Source: Prolixibacteraceae bacterium (GTDB lineage Bacteria; Bacteroidota; Bacteroidia; Bacteroidales; Prolixibacteraceae). Taken from it: 62,990 bases of DNA. The stretch spans positions 1 to 62,990 of the forward strand of contig JAIBEY010000009.1 in NCBI GenBank assembly GCA_019459525.1. The letters run 5' to 3'. A model generated the notes under the pieces. The model made no database searches, was not told where the DNA came from, and saw only the letters and a list, made by a program, of their open reading frames with translations. Positions 43,002 through 51,600 of this stretch are shown piece by piece (within the stretch, counting starts at the first letter, position 1; every line of letters begins with the position of its first letter). The position numbers were made by a program, and so were the translations under genes.

Positions 43002-44555
43002 CTATTGAATTTTTATTGAATGGTCTGGTTCACAAACAACCCTGAACCCGATGCTTTTAATATCGGAATACCACCAGATGCTTTTAGGTTGCTGCGGATC
43101 GGTTTTCAGCCATACATCGTGTTGGCTGTGGTCGCGGGCTGCTGCGCGCACGTCGGCTGCATCCGAAATATAATTGCCCCCGCGCACAACCCATTCCTCG
43201 CCTTCAGTTACGAGTGGGTTAGTCACTTTCCCGCTGTTTTTGGCATAAGCGTCAGGTGCATAGCGGTCAGCGCAATATTCCATTACGTTGCCCAGCATAT
43301 TTTTCAGGCCGAACGGATTAGGCTTGACCTCGTCGGGCAAGTGCGTTTTGCCTTTGCCATTGTTTGCATAAATGATGTACTGCGAAATCGGTTCGGTTTC
43401 GGCAGCCGATATTTTACGCCATAATCCTTTGTTGGAAAACTTATCCGGTTTACCGTCAAAGAAATACGGTGTTTCCGTGCCACCTCGGGCCGCATATTCC
43501 CATTCGGCTTCTGTGGGCAGTCGGTATTTTTTTCCGGTTTTCTTCGAAAGCCACTGGCAGAAGGTTTCCGCTGCATAATGGGTCATGGTGATTGCCGGGC
43601 GTTTGCCAAACCCCCAGTTCTGGTCGGGGCGCCCATAAGGCGGAGTGGGGCCTGAAATGGCATCCACGTTCGGGTTACTGTTGTTGGCATAAATCTGTTC
43701 GGGCGGGGTGCGTCCTTCGCTCATGGTGTTACCGTAAAATGCCCAGTACTCTTCCCAGGTTGTCTCCACTTCGGCCATGAAAAATGGGCTGACAGTAACT
43801 TGGCGCACCGGCGATTCGTCGGGCTGGTGGAAAGGTTCCTTTTCGGGGCTACCCATGTTGAAGGTGCCTCCTTTGATAGCTATCATCTTGAACGACACGG
43901 ATGTACCTGGAATCTGCTCGGTGTAATCTGCAAAAGTTGATACTGTTGTCGGTTGTTCAAAAACGGGTTTCGAACTGTCGGTGTTGCCGTCGGTTTGCCC
44001 CGGAATGCCGGTCATCTTGCCGTGCTTGTAGTTTGGGTTATGATGCCCGACGTCGAGGTGGCAACTGATGCACTGCAAATCCAGTTTCTTCTCGTTATTT
44101 TCGTAGTAAAGGTGGGCAGCAATGCCCGCGTCAGCTAAATTTTTCGGGAATAGGTTCTGGTGACAATGCTTACACGATGCGTTCGGGATATATTTCACGG
44201 CATGTTCCAGTTCAGACTTCATCTCCCAGTTAAATTCAGCCGAATCTTTGAAGAGAAAACCGTAAACGTCTTTGAGCCCAAGTCTGGTTTTTTCTACCAG
44301 GTAGCCTTGTCCTTTGGGCGGAAGGTGGCAATCGACACAATGCACCTGAATACCACCTTTATTGTCGTAGTGTGTCGATAATTTCCACGATTCAAACACA
44401 TGCGGGTGAACATGGCACGAGGCACAAAATTCATCGGTTGAAGTATATTCGATAGCATGATTGGTAAAAACGGTGGCTAAAATTCCAACGACAAAGGAGA
44501 AAAACAGAACAAGTAAAATACGTTTTCGGATAAAGCTTCCTATCTTTTTTAACAT
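43002..44555 (-). CDS. Tetraheme NapC/NirT-type cytochrome c fused to a SUMF1 domain
   Basis: 517 residues with an unusual two-part build. A transmembrane helix (about 13-30) leads into a NapC/NirT/NrfH-like domain with four CxxCH heme sites at 44-48, 73-77, 128-132 and 162-166. In that family the domain takes electrons from menaquinol and passes them to periplasmic enzymes. A linker follows, and then a full SUMF1/formylglycine-enzyme-like domain (about 217-507) starting MIAIKGGTFNMGS, with RLPTEAEWEYAARGG and NPFGLKNMLGNVMEYC. The region that holds the two catalytic Cys in true formylglycine enzymes reads GGNYISDAADVRAAAR here, without Cys, so sulfatase activation is unlikely and a binding or scaffold role is more probable. 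It heads the operon and has a consensus promoter. Confidence 0.88.
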   Translation of the reverse strand: MLKKIGSFIRKRILLVLFFSFVVGILATVFTNHAIEYTSTDEFCASCHVHPHVFESWKLSTHYDNKGGIQVHCVDCHLPPKGQGYLVEKTRLGLKDVYGFLFKDSAEFNWEMKSELEHAVKYIPNASCKHCHQNLFPKNLADAGIAAHLYYENNEKKLDLQCISCHLDVGHHNPNYKHGKMTGIPGQTDGNTDSSKPVFEQPTTVSTFADYTEQIPGTSVSFKMIAIKGGTFNMGSPEKEPFHQPDESPVRQVTVSPFFMAEVETTWEEYWAFYGNTMSEGRTPPEQIYANNSNPNVDAISGPTPPYGRPDQNWGFGKRPAITMTHYAAETFCQWLSKKTGKKYRLPTEAEWEYAARGGTETPYFFDGKPDKFSNKGLWRKISAAETEPISQYIIYANNGKGKTHLPDEVKPNPFGLKNMLGNVMEYCADRYAPDAYAKNSGKVTNPLVTEGEEWVVRGGNYISDAADVRAAARDHSQHDVWLKTDPQQPKSIWWYSDIKSIGFRVVCEPDHSIKIQ

Positions 44556-44598
44556 CTATGGTTTAGTTTTTTGTTAATACATTAAGGTTTCAGGTGCC

Positions 44599-44627
44599 CA
44601 AAAATAATAAAAATGCACTGATAGCAA
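44599..44627 (-). promoter_or_regulatory. Promoter of the cytochrome-SUMF1 operon
   Basis: Minus-strand TTG (44627-44625), an 18-bp spacer and TATTTTTG (44606-44599), a full match to the Bacteroidota promoter. Transcription would begin near 44592, giving a leader of about 37 nt. Confidence 0.65.
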
Positions 44628-44837
44628 GTACCGATTCCCCTCAAAAGTAAAAATCGAATATAACTCCATAATAAAACAGAATTTGTCCATATTTGAAACG
44701 CAATGGTATGAACAATTCTTCCGGAAATAAATCAAGAACAATTGCAGGAATGGGAAGACAATACCAAATGAAGTTTAGACAATCTACGGAGCGGATATAT
44801 TTTCCGGTGAAAAGTGATACAAAACAGGAATAGAATC

Positions 44838-44869
44838 GTGTTTAAACACCAAAATGGAGTATATCTTTG
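44838..44869 (+). promoter_or_regulatory. Promoter and palindromic operator of the NahK-like operon
   Basis: TATCTTTG (44862-44869) is a full -7 match. Twelve bases upstream lies the perfect palindrome GTGTTTAAACAC (44838-44849), which overlaps where a -33 element would be. A repressor or activator bound there would control the kinase operon. The 298-nt gap between the divergent operons holds this and the leftward promoter, and nothing else that I recognise. Confidence 0.55.
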
Positions 44870-44895
44870 GATTTTTTACAAAAAGACTAAAACCA

Positions 44896-46002
44896 ATGGA
44901 ATTAAAACAAATAGCCGGCAATTTTCAACTGGAAGGAAATGTTGAAAACGTACAACAATTGGGTGAAGGATTTATAAATGATACCTACATAATCCGAACT
45001 ACCGGAGATGTTACTCCTGATTATTTGTTGCAACGGAAAAATAAGAAGATTTTTACTGATGTTCCGGCTATGATGGAGAACATCCGGAAAGTAACCACGC
45101 ACATGAAAAAGAAGGTGATGGCCCGCAATGGAGATCCGCTGCGCGAAGTGCTGACTGTAGTTCCGGCCAACGATGGCAAACTTTATTTTCAGGATGAAGA
45201 AAACGAGTTCTGGGCTGTTTGTATTTTCATTGCCGACACCATTACTCACCAGGCCGCAAAAACTCCGGAACTGGCATTTTTTGGCGGGGAAGGGGTCGGG
45301 AAATTTCAATCGATGGTGGCCGACCTGAAAGAGCCACTTACGGATATTTTGCCCGGATTCCACAACATGAGGTTCCGTTTTAATCAATGGGATGCTGTTT
45401 TGCAGAAAGATCCCGTTGGTCGTAAAGCAAAACTGTCAACCGAAATCAGTTGGATTGAAAGTCGTCGCGAAGAGATGCTCCATTTCTGGTCGTTGGTTGA
45501 AAACGGCGAAATACCTACCCGCATTACCCACAACGATACTAAAATAAACAATATCCTGTTCGATCTGGAAGGCAAAGTGCTGTGTATGATTGATCTGGAT
45601 ACGGTTTTAAACAGCACCTGCCTCAACGATTTTGGCGATGCCATGCGCACGTTTACCAATACAGGGCTTGAAGATGATGAAAACTTGGATGCTGTTTCGA
45701 GTGATATCGCCATTTTCGAAGGATTTACCAAAGGTTATTTGTCGCAGGCCATCAGCTTCCTGAACGAAAAAGAACTGGAATACCTGGCGTTTTCAGCGAA
45801 GTACATCACCTTCGAACAAGTCTTACGGTTTTTGATGGATTACATCGATGGCGACAACTATTACCGGATTAAAAGTCCGGAACACAATTATCAACGAACA
45901 GTGGCTCAGTACAAATTGCTGACCAGCATGGAGGAAAAATATGATGAAATGTGCCGGATTGTGCGCACTTCTGTTAATGACCTGGCTCAATCAGCTTCCT
46001 GA
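44896..46002 (+). CDS. NahK-like sugar 1-kinase (phosphotransferase enzyme family)
   Basis: 368 residues from the ATG at 44896; an earlier in-frame ATG (44854) would put the start ahead of the -7 box and is rejected. The protein follows Bifidobacterium N-acetylhexosamine 1-kinase NahK along its length: EGFINDTYIIRTTG in the N-lobe, the catalytic loop ITHNDTKINNILFD with Asp214, the Mg site MIDLDTVL and the conserved DFGDAMRTFTNTGLEDD and FLMDYIDGDNYYR segments. Such kinases phosphorylate C1 of GlcNAc, GalNAc or a related sugar. Exact specificity is not predictable. The CBM9-like gene follows after 52 nt. Confidence 0.87.
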   Translation: MELKQIAGNFQLEGNVENVQQLGEGFINDTYIIRTTGDVTPDYLLQRKNKKIFTDVPAMMENIRKVTTHMKKKVMARNGDPLREVLTVVPANDGKLYFQDEENEFWAVCIFIADTITHQAAKTPELAFFGGEGVGKFQSMVADLKEPLTDILPGFHNMRFRFNQWDAVLQKDPVGRKAKLSTEISWIESRREEMLHFWSLVENGEIPTRITHNDTKINNILFDLEGKVLCMIDLDTVLNSTCLNDFGDAMRTFTNTGLEDDENLDAVSSDIAIFEGFTKGYLSQAISFLNEKELEYLAFSAKYITFEQVLRFLMDYIDGDNYYRIKSPEHNYQRTVAQYKLLTSMEEKYDEMCRIVRTSVNDLAQSAS

Positions 46003-46054
46003 ATCTTACGGGAACAAAAAAACAATTCAAAATCTTGATTTTAAAAACGAAACG

Positions 46055-46699
46055 ATGAAAATCCAACAAATACTGGAAGGTTTTACCCAACCGCCATTGG
46101 AGCTGGTTGCCGAAACATTTGATCTGGAAGTTGCCCCGCTTAAACTTGAAGTGGTGAATTGGGACGAGTTTCCTTACCATCCGGAAGTTTTCGTGCAAAT
46201 TGCATATAACGACGATGAATTGTTTCTGCAATATCGGGTGAACGAACAATCGGTAAAAGCCGAAATCGCGAAAAGTAATGGCCGTGTCTGGACAGACAGT
46301 TGTGTCGAGTTTTTTCTTTCTCCTGAGGGCAATGACGTTTATTACAATCTCGAAATGAGTTGCATTGGAACAGCTTTGCTTGGATATCGAAAAAAGGGAG
46401 AACCAACAGTCCATGCCACCGATGAGCAAATTGCTACCATTCGGAGAACTTCAAGCCTGGGGGAATCTCCGTTTGCTGAGCGAAAAGAACAAACCGATTG
46501 GGAAATCACGATGGCCATTCCGTGGAAGGTATTTTTCAAGCACGAGCTTACATCGGGTTCAGGCATGAAAATGCGTGGTAATTTTTACAAATGCGGCGAC
46601 GAACTGACGGTTCCCCATTTTGTTTCGTGGACCAAAATTAAAACACCTCAGCCTTCATTTCATATGCCTGAATTTTTTGGCGGGTTGGAGTTTGAGTAG
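46055..46699 (+). CDS. Carbohydrate-binding family 9-like protein
   Basis: 214 residues. After a short N-terminus (MKIQQILEGF) comes a CBM9/DOMON-like beta-sandwich: PEVFVQIAYNDDELFLQYRVNEQSV, then VWTDSCVEFFLSP with the characteristic D-S-C/VE-F-F pattern, YYNLEMSCIGTAL, TDWEITMAIPW near 155 and MRGNFYKCGDE. I use the ATG at 46055. A longer frame from 45941 has a signal-like start but lies inside the end of the kinase gene, so it is probably a chance overlap. Thus the protein is likely cytoplasmic. Its role with the kinase is unknown; it may bind a sugar or glycan fragment. Confidence 0.75.
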   Translation: MKIQQILEGFTQPPLELVAETFDLEVAPLKLEVVNWDEFPYHPEVFVQIAYNDDELFLQYRVNEQSVKAEIAKSNGRVWTDSCVEFFLSPEGNDVYYNLEMSCIGTALLGYRKKGEPTVHATDEQIATIRRTSSLGESPFAERKEQTDWEITMAIPWKVFFKHELTSGSGMKMRGNFYKCGDELTVPHFVSWTKIKTPQPSFHMPEFFGGLEFE

Positions 46700-46731
46700 C
46701 GGAGGGCATACGCGCGGAGGGCAAAGCGTAT
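46700..46731. repeat. Short tandem and inverted repeats after the CBM9-like gene
   Basis: CGGAGGGCA occurs twice (46700-46708 and 46715-46723) with a 15-bp step. ATACGC (46708-46713) and GCGTAT (46726-46731) form a small hairpin across the second copy. It sits in the 80-nt gap ahead of the ECF sigma gene and may terminate the upstream transcript or mark a boundary. Confidence 0.35.
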
Positions 46732-46779
46732 AGCGGAATTATTTACCTGGTAGTGTATTCCGGAAATTGATCGAGAAAA

Positions 46780-47325
46780 ATGGAATTGACCGACGAGATA
46801 TTAATAACGGGTATAAAACGGAATGATTATTCGTGTTATAATCAGCTTTTCGTGCGCTATTACAGTAGGCTGTGTGCTTTTGTTTTTAACCAGACTCAGA
46901 ACTATACCGCTTCTGAAGATGTGGTTCAAGAGCTTTTCATCAGGCTTTGGATTCAGCGGGGGCGACTCGAAATAAAAGAAAGCATCTCCGGATATTTATA
47001 TAAAGCCTCTAAGAATGCAGCCCTCAATTACCTTCGCGCTGAAAAAAGCCGCAGGAAATCGATTCAAAACATACCGGTTCAGGAATGGCAAACCGATGAG
47101 AACCTGATTGAACAGATCGAATTCAGTGCGGCACTAAATCAATGTATTGGCCAATTACCGGAACGAAGCCGCGATGTATTTATGAAAAGCCGTTTCGATG
47201 GACTCAAACAACAGGAAATTGCAGACCAACTGGGTATTTCGGTAAAAACAATCAAAAACCAAATCTGGAAATCACTTCAATTTCTGAAAGCTTGCCTTGA
47301 GCTGCACGATGCGTTTGAGCCTTGA
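46780..47325 (+). CDS. ECF-family RNA polymerase sigma factor, PUL-associated
   Basis: Sigma-70 family factor of 181 residues with region 2 (CYNQLFVRYYSRLCAFVFNQTQNYTASEDVVQELFIRLW in pieces, about 18-60) and region 4 (LPERSRDVFMKSRFDGLKQQEIADQLGISVKTIKNQIW, about 125-165), and no region 3. This is the Bacteroidota RpoE-like type paired with FecR anti-sigma factors in the control of SusC/D systems. The FecR gene is 219 nt downstream. When the SusC STN domain receives the signal, FecR would release the sigma factor to transcribe the locus. Confidence 0.92.
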   Translation: MELTDEILITGIKRNDYSCYNQLFVRYYSRLCAFVFNQTQNYTASEDVVQELFIRLWIQRGRLEIKESISGYLYKASKNAALNYLRAEKSRRKSIQNIPVQEWQTDENLIEQIEFSAALNQCIGQLPERSRDVFMKSRFDGLKQQEIADQLGISVKTIKNQIWKSLQFLKACLELHDAFEP

Positions 47326-47380
47326 GGAGAACGAAGACCGGGGACCGGAAAATGGGGGGGTGAGCATTCAATTGTTGCGT

Positions 47381-47423
47381 GTTTCGGGTTTAGGGATTTA
47401 CCGCGCATCGTATAACCCGAAAC
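47381..47423 (+). terminator. Hairpin between the ECF sigma and FecR genes
   Basis: Perfect 10-bp stem, GTTTCGGGTT (47381-47390) with AACCCGAAAC (47414-47423), a 23-nt loop, then ATTTTTG. It may terminate or attenuate transcription before fecR. The loop is long for a classical terminator. Confidence 0.55.
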
Positions 47424-47544
47424 ATTTTTGCCACAGCTATTTTCTTGCTTCTGCCTGAAAACTTCCACCTTTCTAAAAAAAAAAACTATTTCCCGATAGG
47501 ACCTTTTCTGTTTTGATGTGTCAGCAGTATAAATAAACAGAAAA

Positions 47545-48534
47545 ATGGAACAGCAATTTCCAATCGGAGAACATATCGTCGATCATTTGCTGGACGGAAA
47601 ACAGTCCGCTTCAGGAGATGCAAAACTGGAGGAATGGCAAAAGGCCAATCCTGAAAATATAAATGATTTAAGGAAATATCAGAAAATATGGACTGCAACA
47701 GCCGATGTTTCAACCCTGCAAAAATTCGATTCTGAAAAAGCATGGAATCAGGTTAATTCGAAACTCGAAACCCGAAAGAACCGTACCCGACAACTTAAAA
47801 ATATAGCACTGGTGGTTTCCGGAATGGCTGCATCGTTGCTGATTTTCCTGAGCCTTACTTTTTATACCAGCCTGTTTTCAAGTTCAGAAGCTACTTTGGC
47901 AATGAGCACCACTTATGGAAGCCGCTCCGAAGTGATCCTTCCCGATGGATCAGTGGTTAAACTCAATGCCGGATCGACTCTGGAATACCACTACGATCAG
48001 ATCAGCCAAACCCGAAAGGTTGATTTTAGTGGCGAAGCATTTTTTGAAGTCGCCAAAAGCAAAAAACCGTTTGTGATTGAAACTGCTGACGGCTTGAAAG
48101 TGAAAGTTCTGGGAACCAAATTTAACCTGAGTGCATATCCGGAAGACCGAATGGCCCAGACTTCGCTCGTTGAAGGGAAAGTTGAACTAAGTCAGAATGG
48201 TTCGCCCAATCTGATCCTGATGCCTGGCCAGATTGCCTCTCTGGATAAAAAATCGAACGAAATCAGATACACCGAAGGAGAAATATCGCACATCACAAGC
48301 TGGATGGAGAACAAACTGTACATGGAAAACATGTCGCTTCAGGAAGTTTGTACCAAAATGGAACGGTGGTACGACGTAAAGATTACACTCAGCGATAAAA
48401 GTCTGGGAGAAAAGATCCATTATACCGGAGTGTTAAAAGAACAAACTGTGTTGGATGTATTGAATGCCCTGTGCCAGTTAAGTTCAATCCGATATGAATT
48501 AAAAGGGAAAGATATTCTGATTTCAGGAAGATAA
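47545..48534 (+). CDS. FecR-family anti-sigma factor
   Basis: Inner-membrane regulator of 329 residues. The N-terminal cytoplasmic part (about 1-80) binds the sigma factor; the transmembrane helix is about 84-105 (ALVVSGMAASLLIFLSLTFY); the periplasmic FecR domain (about 115-210) has TTYGSRSEVILPDGSVVKLNAGSTLEY in two pieces and FSGEAFFEVAKSKKPFVIET, and the C-terminal DUF4974/secretin-like end (about 250-325) has YMENMSLQEVCTKMERWYDVKI. It receives a signal from the SusC STN domain. The next gene is SusC after 124 nt, with a weak hairpin at 48559-48584. Confidence 0.93.
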   Translation: MEQQFPIGEHIVDHLLDGKQSASGDAKLEEWQKANPENINDLRKYQKIWTATADVSTLQKFDSEKAWNQVNSKLETRKNRTRQLKNIALVVSGMAASLLIFLSLTFYTSLFSSSEATLAMSTTYGSRSEVILPDGSVVKLNAGSTLEYHYDQISQTRKVDFSGEAFFEVAKSKKPFVIETADGLKVKVLGTKFNLSAYPEDRMAQTSLVEGKVELSQNGSPNLILMPGQIASLDKKSNEIRYTEGEISHITSWMENKLYMENMSLQEVCTKMERWYDVKITLSDKSLGEKIHYTGVLKEQTVLDVLNALCQLSSIRYELKGKDILISGR

Positions 48535-48558
48535 AATTCTGATTTGATTAAATGAAAA

Positions 48559-48593
48559 ACGGAAGATGTTTCAGCATCCCCCGTCTGTTTTTT
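48559..48593 (+). terminator. Possible weak terminator between fecR and susC
   Basis: ACGG (48559-48562) with CCGT (48581-48584) and GATG (48565-48568) with CATC (48575-48578) form a stem with an internal loop, followed within 3 nt by six T residues. It is weaker than the other hairpins; read-through is likely. Confidence 0.35.
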
Positions 48594-48602
48594 AGATAAT
48601 AA

Positions 48603-48629
48603 AATTGAATGCTACGAACATTCAATTTG
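48603..48629 (+). promoter_or_regulatory. Inverted repeat and -7-like box upstream of susC
   Basis: AATTGAATG (48603-48611) and CATTCAATT (48619-48627) form a perfect 9-bp inverted repeat with a 7-nt loop. The right arm overlaps TCAATTTG (48622-48629), one base off the TAnnTTTG box, 29 nt before the ATG. The same 9-mer CATTCAATT also occurs upstream of fecR (47365-47373). It may be a binding site for a regulator or a leader hairpin. Confidence 0.4.
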
Positions 48630-48658
48630 GAGTAATTAACTAATTGCATTACAAATTT

Positions 48659-51600
48659 ATGAAAAAAATTTATGAATCAGGGAAAGGCGTATGCCATATT
48701 CCCAAAAAGCTCTTGTTGGTTATGAAACTAACTGCCTTTTTAATTGTGGTTCTAACGATGCAGGTTACAGCAACTGTTTATTCGCAGAACAAAAAGTTGT
48801 CGTTGAACATGCAGGGGAATTCCATCAAAGAAGTGCTTCAGCAAATTGAAGCACAGTCGGAGTATCGGTTTATTTACGAGAACGAGAAAGTGAACCTGGA
48901 TGCCATAGTGAGTATCCGGGTAAACGATGAAGTGGTTGAGAAAATCCTAAAACTTTTGTTCGAAAAAGATGGAATTAATTATTCGATAACGGATAATAAT
49001 TTGATTTTGATTAATCCTTCGGAAAAACAGTTGAAGAATTTAGGCCAGGAATTTCTCAATTCTCAGCAACAAAAATCGGTATCGGGTAAAGTCACAGATT
49101 CTTTCGGTAGTTCATTGCCTGGGGTATCGGTAGTGGTAAAAGGCTCTACTAACGGAACCATTACAGACAGTGAAGGACATTATTTACTGCCCAATGTTCC
49201 GGCAAATGCAACCTTGCAATTTACTTTTGTAGGGATGAAAACGCAGGAAATTGCGGTTGGAAGCAATCCAACAATAAACGTAACTCTTGCTGAAGAAACG
49301 ATCGGAATTGAAGAAGTTGTGGCGATTGGTTATGGAACACAGAGGAAAGCTGACGTTACGAGTTCAGTGGCAACAGTAAAATCATCTGATTTTTTGAAAG
49401 GTAATGTGAAAGATGCCGGACAGTTAATTCAGGGAAAAGTAGCCGGGTTAACTATTGTCACTCCCAACGGTGATCCAAGCGGTACTTCTCAAATCATATT
49501 ACGGGGAAATACAACACTGATAGGAGCAAGCATCAGCCCATTGGTACTTGTTGATGGAATTCCCGGAGACTTGAAAACGGTTGCGCCACAAGACATTGAA
49601 TCGATGGACGTTTTAAAAGACGGTTCTGCTGCCGCCATCTACGGAACACGTGGTACGAATGGTGTAATCCTGATCACCACCCGCAGGGCAAGCGGCATAT
49701 ATAAAAGCTCAGTTGAATACAGCAGTTATGCAAGTGTCCAATCCATAGCCCGTAAGCTAAACCTATCAACATCCGAAGATTTCCGTCAGCAAATTAAAGA
49801 TGGGTTCCGGGCTGCAAATACCGATCTGGGTACAACAACCGATTGGTTAGACGAAATATCACGTCAACCGGTCAACCATGTGCACAATCTGACATTCAGG
49901 GGCGGAAATGCAACTACAAACTACCTGGTAAATGTGAACTACAATTCAGCCGAAGGTGTTTTCCTGAAATCGTACAATGAAGCGTTTATCGGACGTGCGG
50001 ACATCAATCATACGATGCTTGATGGAAAACTAAAGATCAACCTGGGGATATTGAATTCTACGAAAAAACTGAATGGCTTCAATGGATACATATACAGACA
50101 GGCCATGTTACAGAATCCTACAGCTCCTATAAAAAATGCAGACGGAACATGGTTCCAGGAACTTTCTAAATTCGAATACGAAAACCCGGTTTCCGATTTA
50201 ATGGAAAGTGATGGTCGTACCAACGAACATCTTTCAAGGTTCAACAATACCATATCTTTAACTCCAATAGAAGGACTAAAACTAACCAGCGTGCTTTCTG
50301 TTTCGAAGTGGAACCAGAATAATGGTTATTCCGAAACAAAACAACACGTTTCAACCTTGCGGGATAGCAGAAACGGATATGCGTCAATTGGTGCAGCTGA
50401 ATCATCTGATAAATTGGCTGAGCTAACTGCCGAATATTCTAAATCAATTGGCAACCACCAATTCAAAGCTCTGGCCGGTTACAGTTATCAGGAAAATGTT
50501 TACACCAATATGTCCATGCAAAACTGGGATTTTCCAACCGACCAGTTTGGCTATTACAACATCGGGCTTGGCGAAGCTAATAAAAATGGAAAAGTTACCG
50601 ATCCACAATCGAGTTACCATGCTGAAACCAATTTAATTGGATTCTTCGGAAGGTTGACTTACAACTACAACGACAAATACCTGTTGATGGCCAGTCTTCG
50701 TCGTGAAGAAGCCAGCCAATTGGTCGGAACAAAAGATCCATGGGGATTATTTCCAGCAGTTTCGGCTGGTTGGAGATTGACCAACGAACCATTTATGAAG
50801 AACCAGCATATTTTCAACGACATCAAATTGAGGGCAGGTTATGGTGTAACTGGTACACAGCCATCTGATTTGTTTCGGGGGGTTGGTATGATCGGATATT
50901 CGGAGTACGTCCTTTCTGATGGGAAATGGGTACGAACCTTAATCCCCACTCAAAACTCAAATCCTGATTTGAGATGGGAAGAAAAACACGAAACAGACTT
51001 TGGTGTTGATTTCAGTATGCTCAATAGCAGGATTAGCGGAAGCATCGATTATTACGTCCGCAAAATAGATGGATTACTTTTTGACTATGCCGTTCCAAGT
51101 CCTCCTAACTTATATTCAACTACCAGAGCTAATGTTGGTAAGATGGAAAATAAAGGGTTGGAAGTTTTAGTTAATGTAGTACCAGTAAAAGCTGAAAATT
51201 TTGAATGGACAAGTAGTGTTTCTTTTTCGACCAATACTAATAAGTTGGTTAGTTTAACAAACGATGTATATACAACATCAAGCGACTACTTTACCACCGG
51301 ATATACAGGTCCTCCGGTACAATCATTTACACACATTGTAAAAGTTGGTGAGCCAATTGGTAATTTTTATGGCTTCAAGGTGATTGGAATTGGCGACGAC
51401 AAAACAGATGTTGCCAATTATGGCCAATGGATTTACGAAGGCGCTGATGGATCAGCGGTCAAGTATAAAGATTTCAAGCATTCTTTTGGCGATAAAAAAG
51501 TGATTGGGAACGGACTTCCTAAATACTATGCTGGCTGGGTCAATAATTTCAGGTATAAAAATTGGGATTTGAGCATTTCGCAACGTGGCGCTTTCAAATT

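Noticed and set aside
45941-46054. In-frame upstream extension of the CBM9-like gene with a signal-like N-terminus
   Set aside because: It lies within the last 62 nt of the kinase gene and its hydrophobic stretch encodes the kinase C-terminus in another frame; the ATG at 46055 gives a normal family start.
46700-46731. CGGAGGGCA tandem copies as a CRISPR-like array
   Set aside because: Only two 9-bp copies with a 6-bp spacer and no cas genes.
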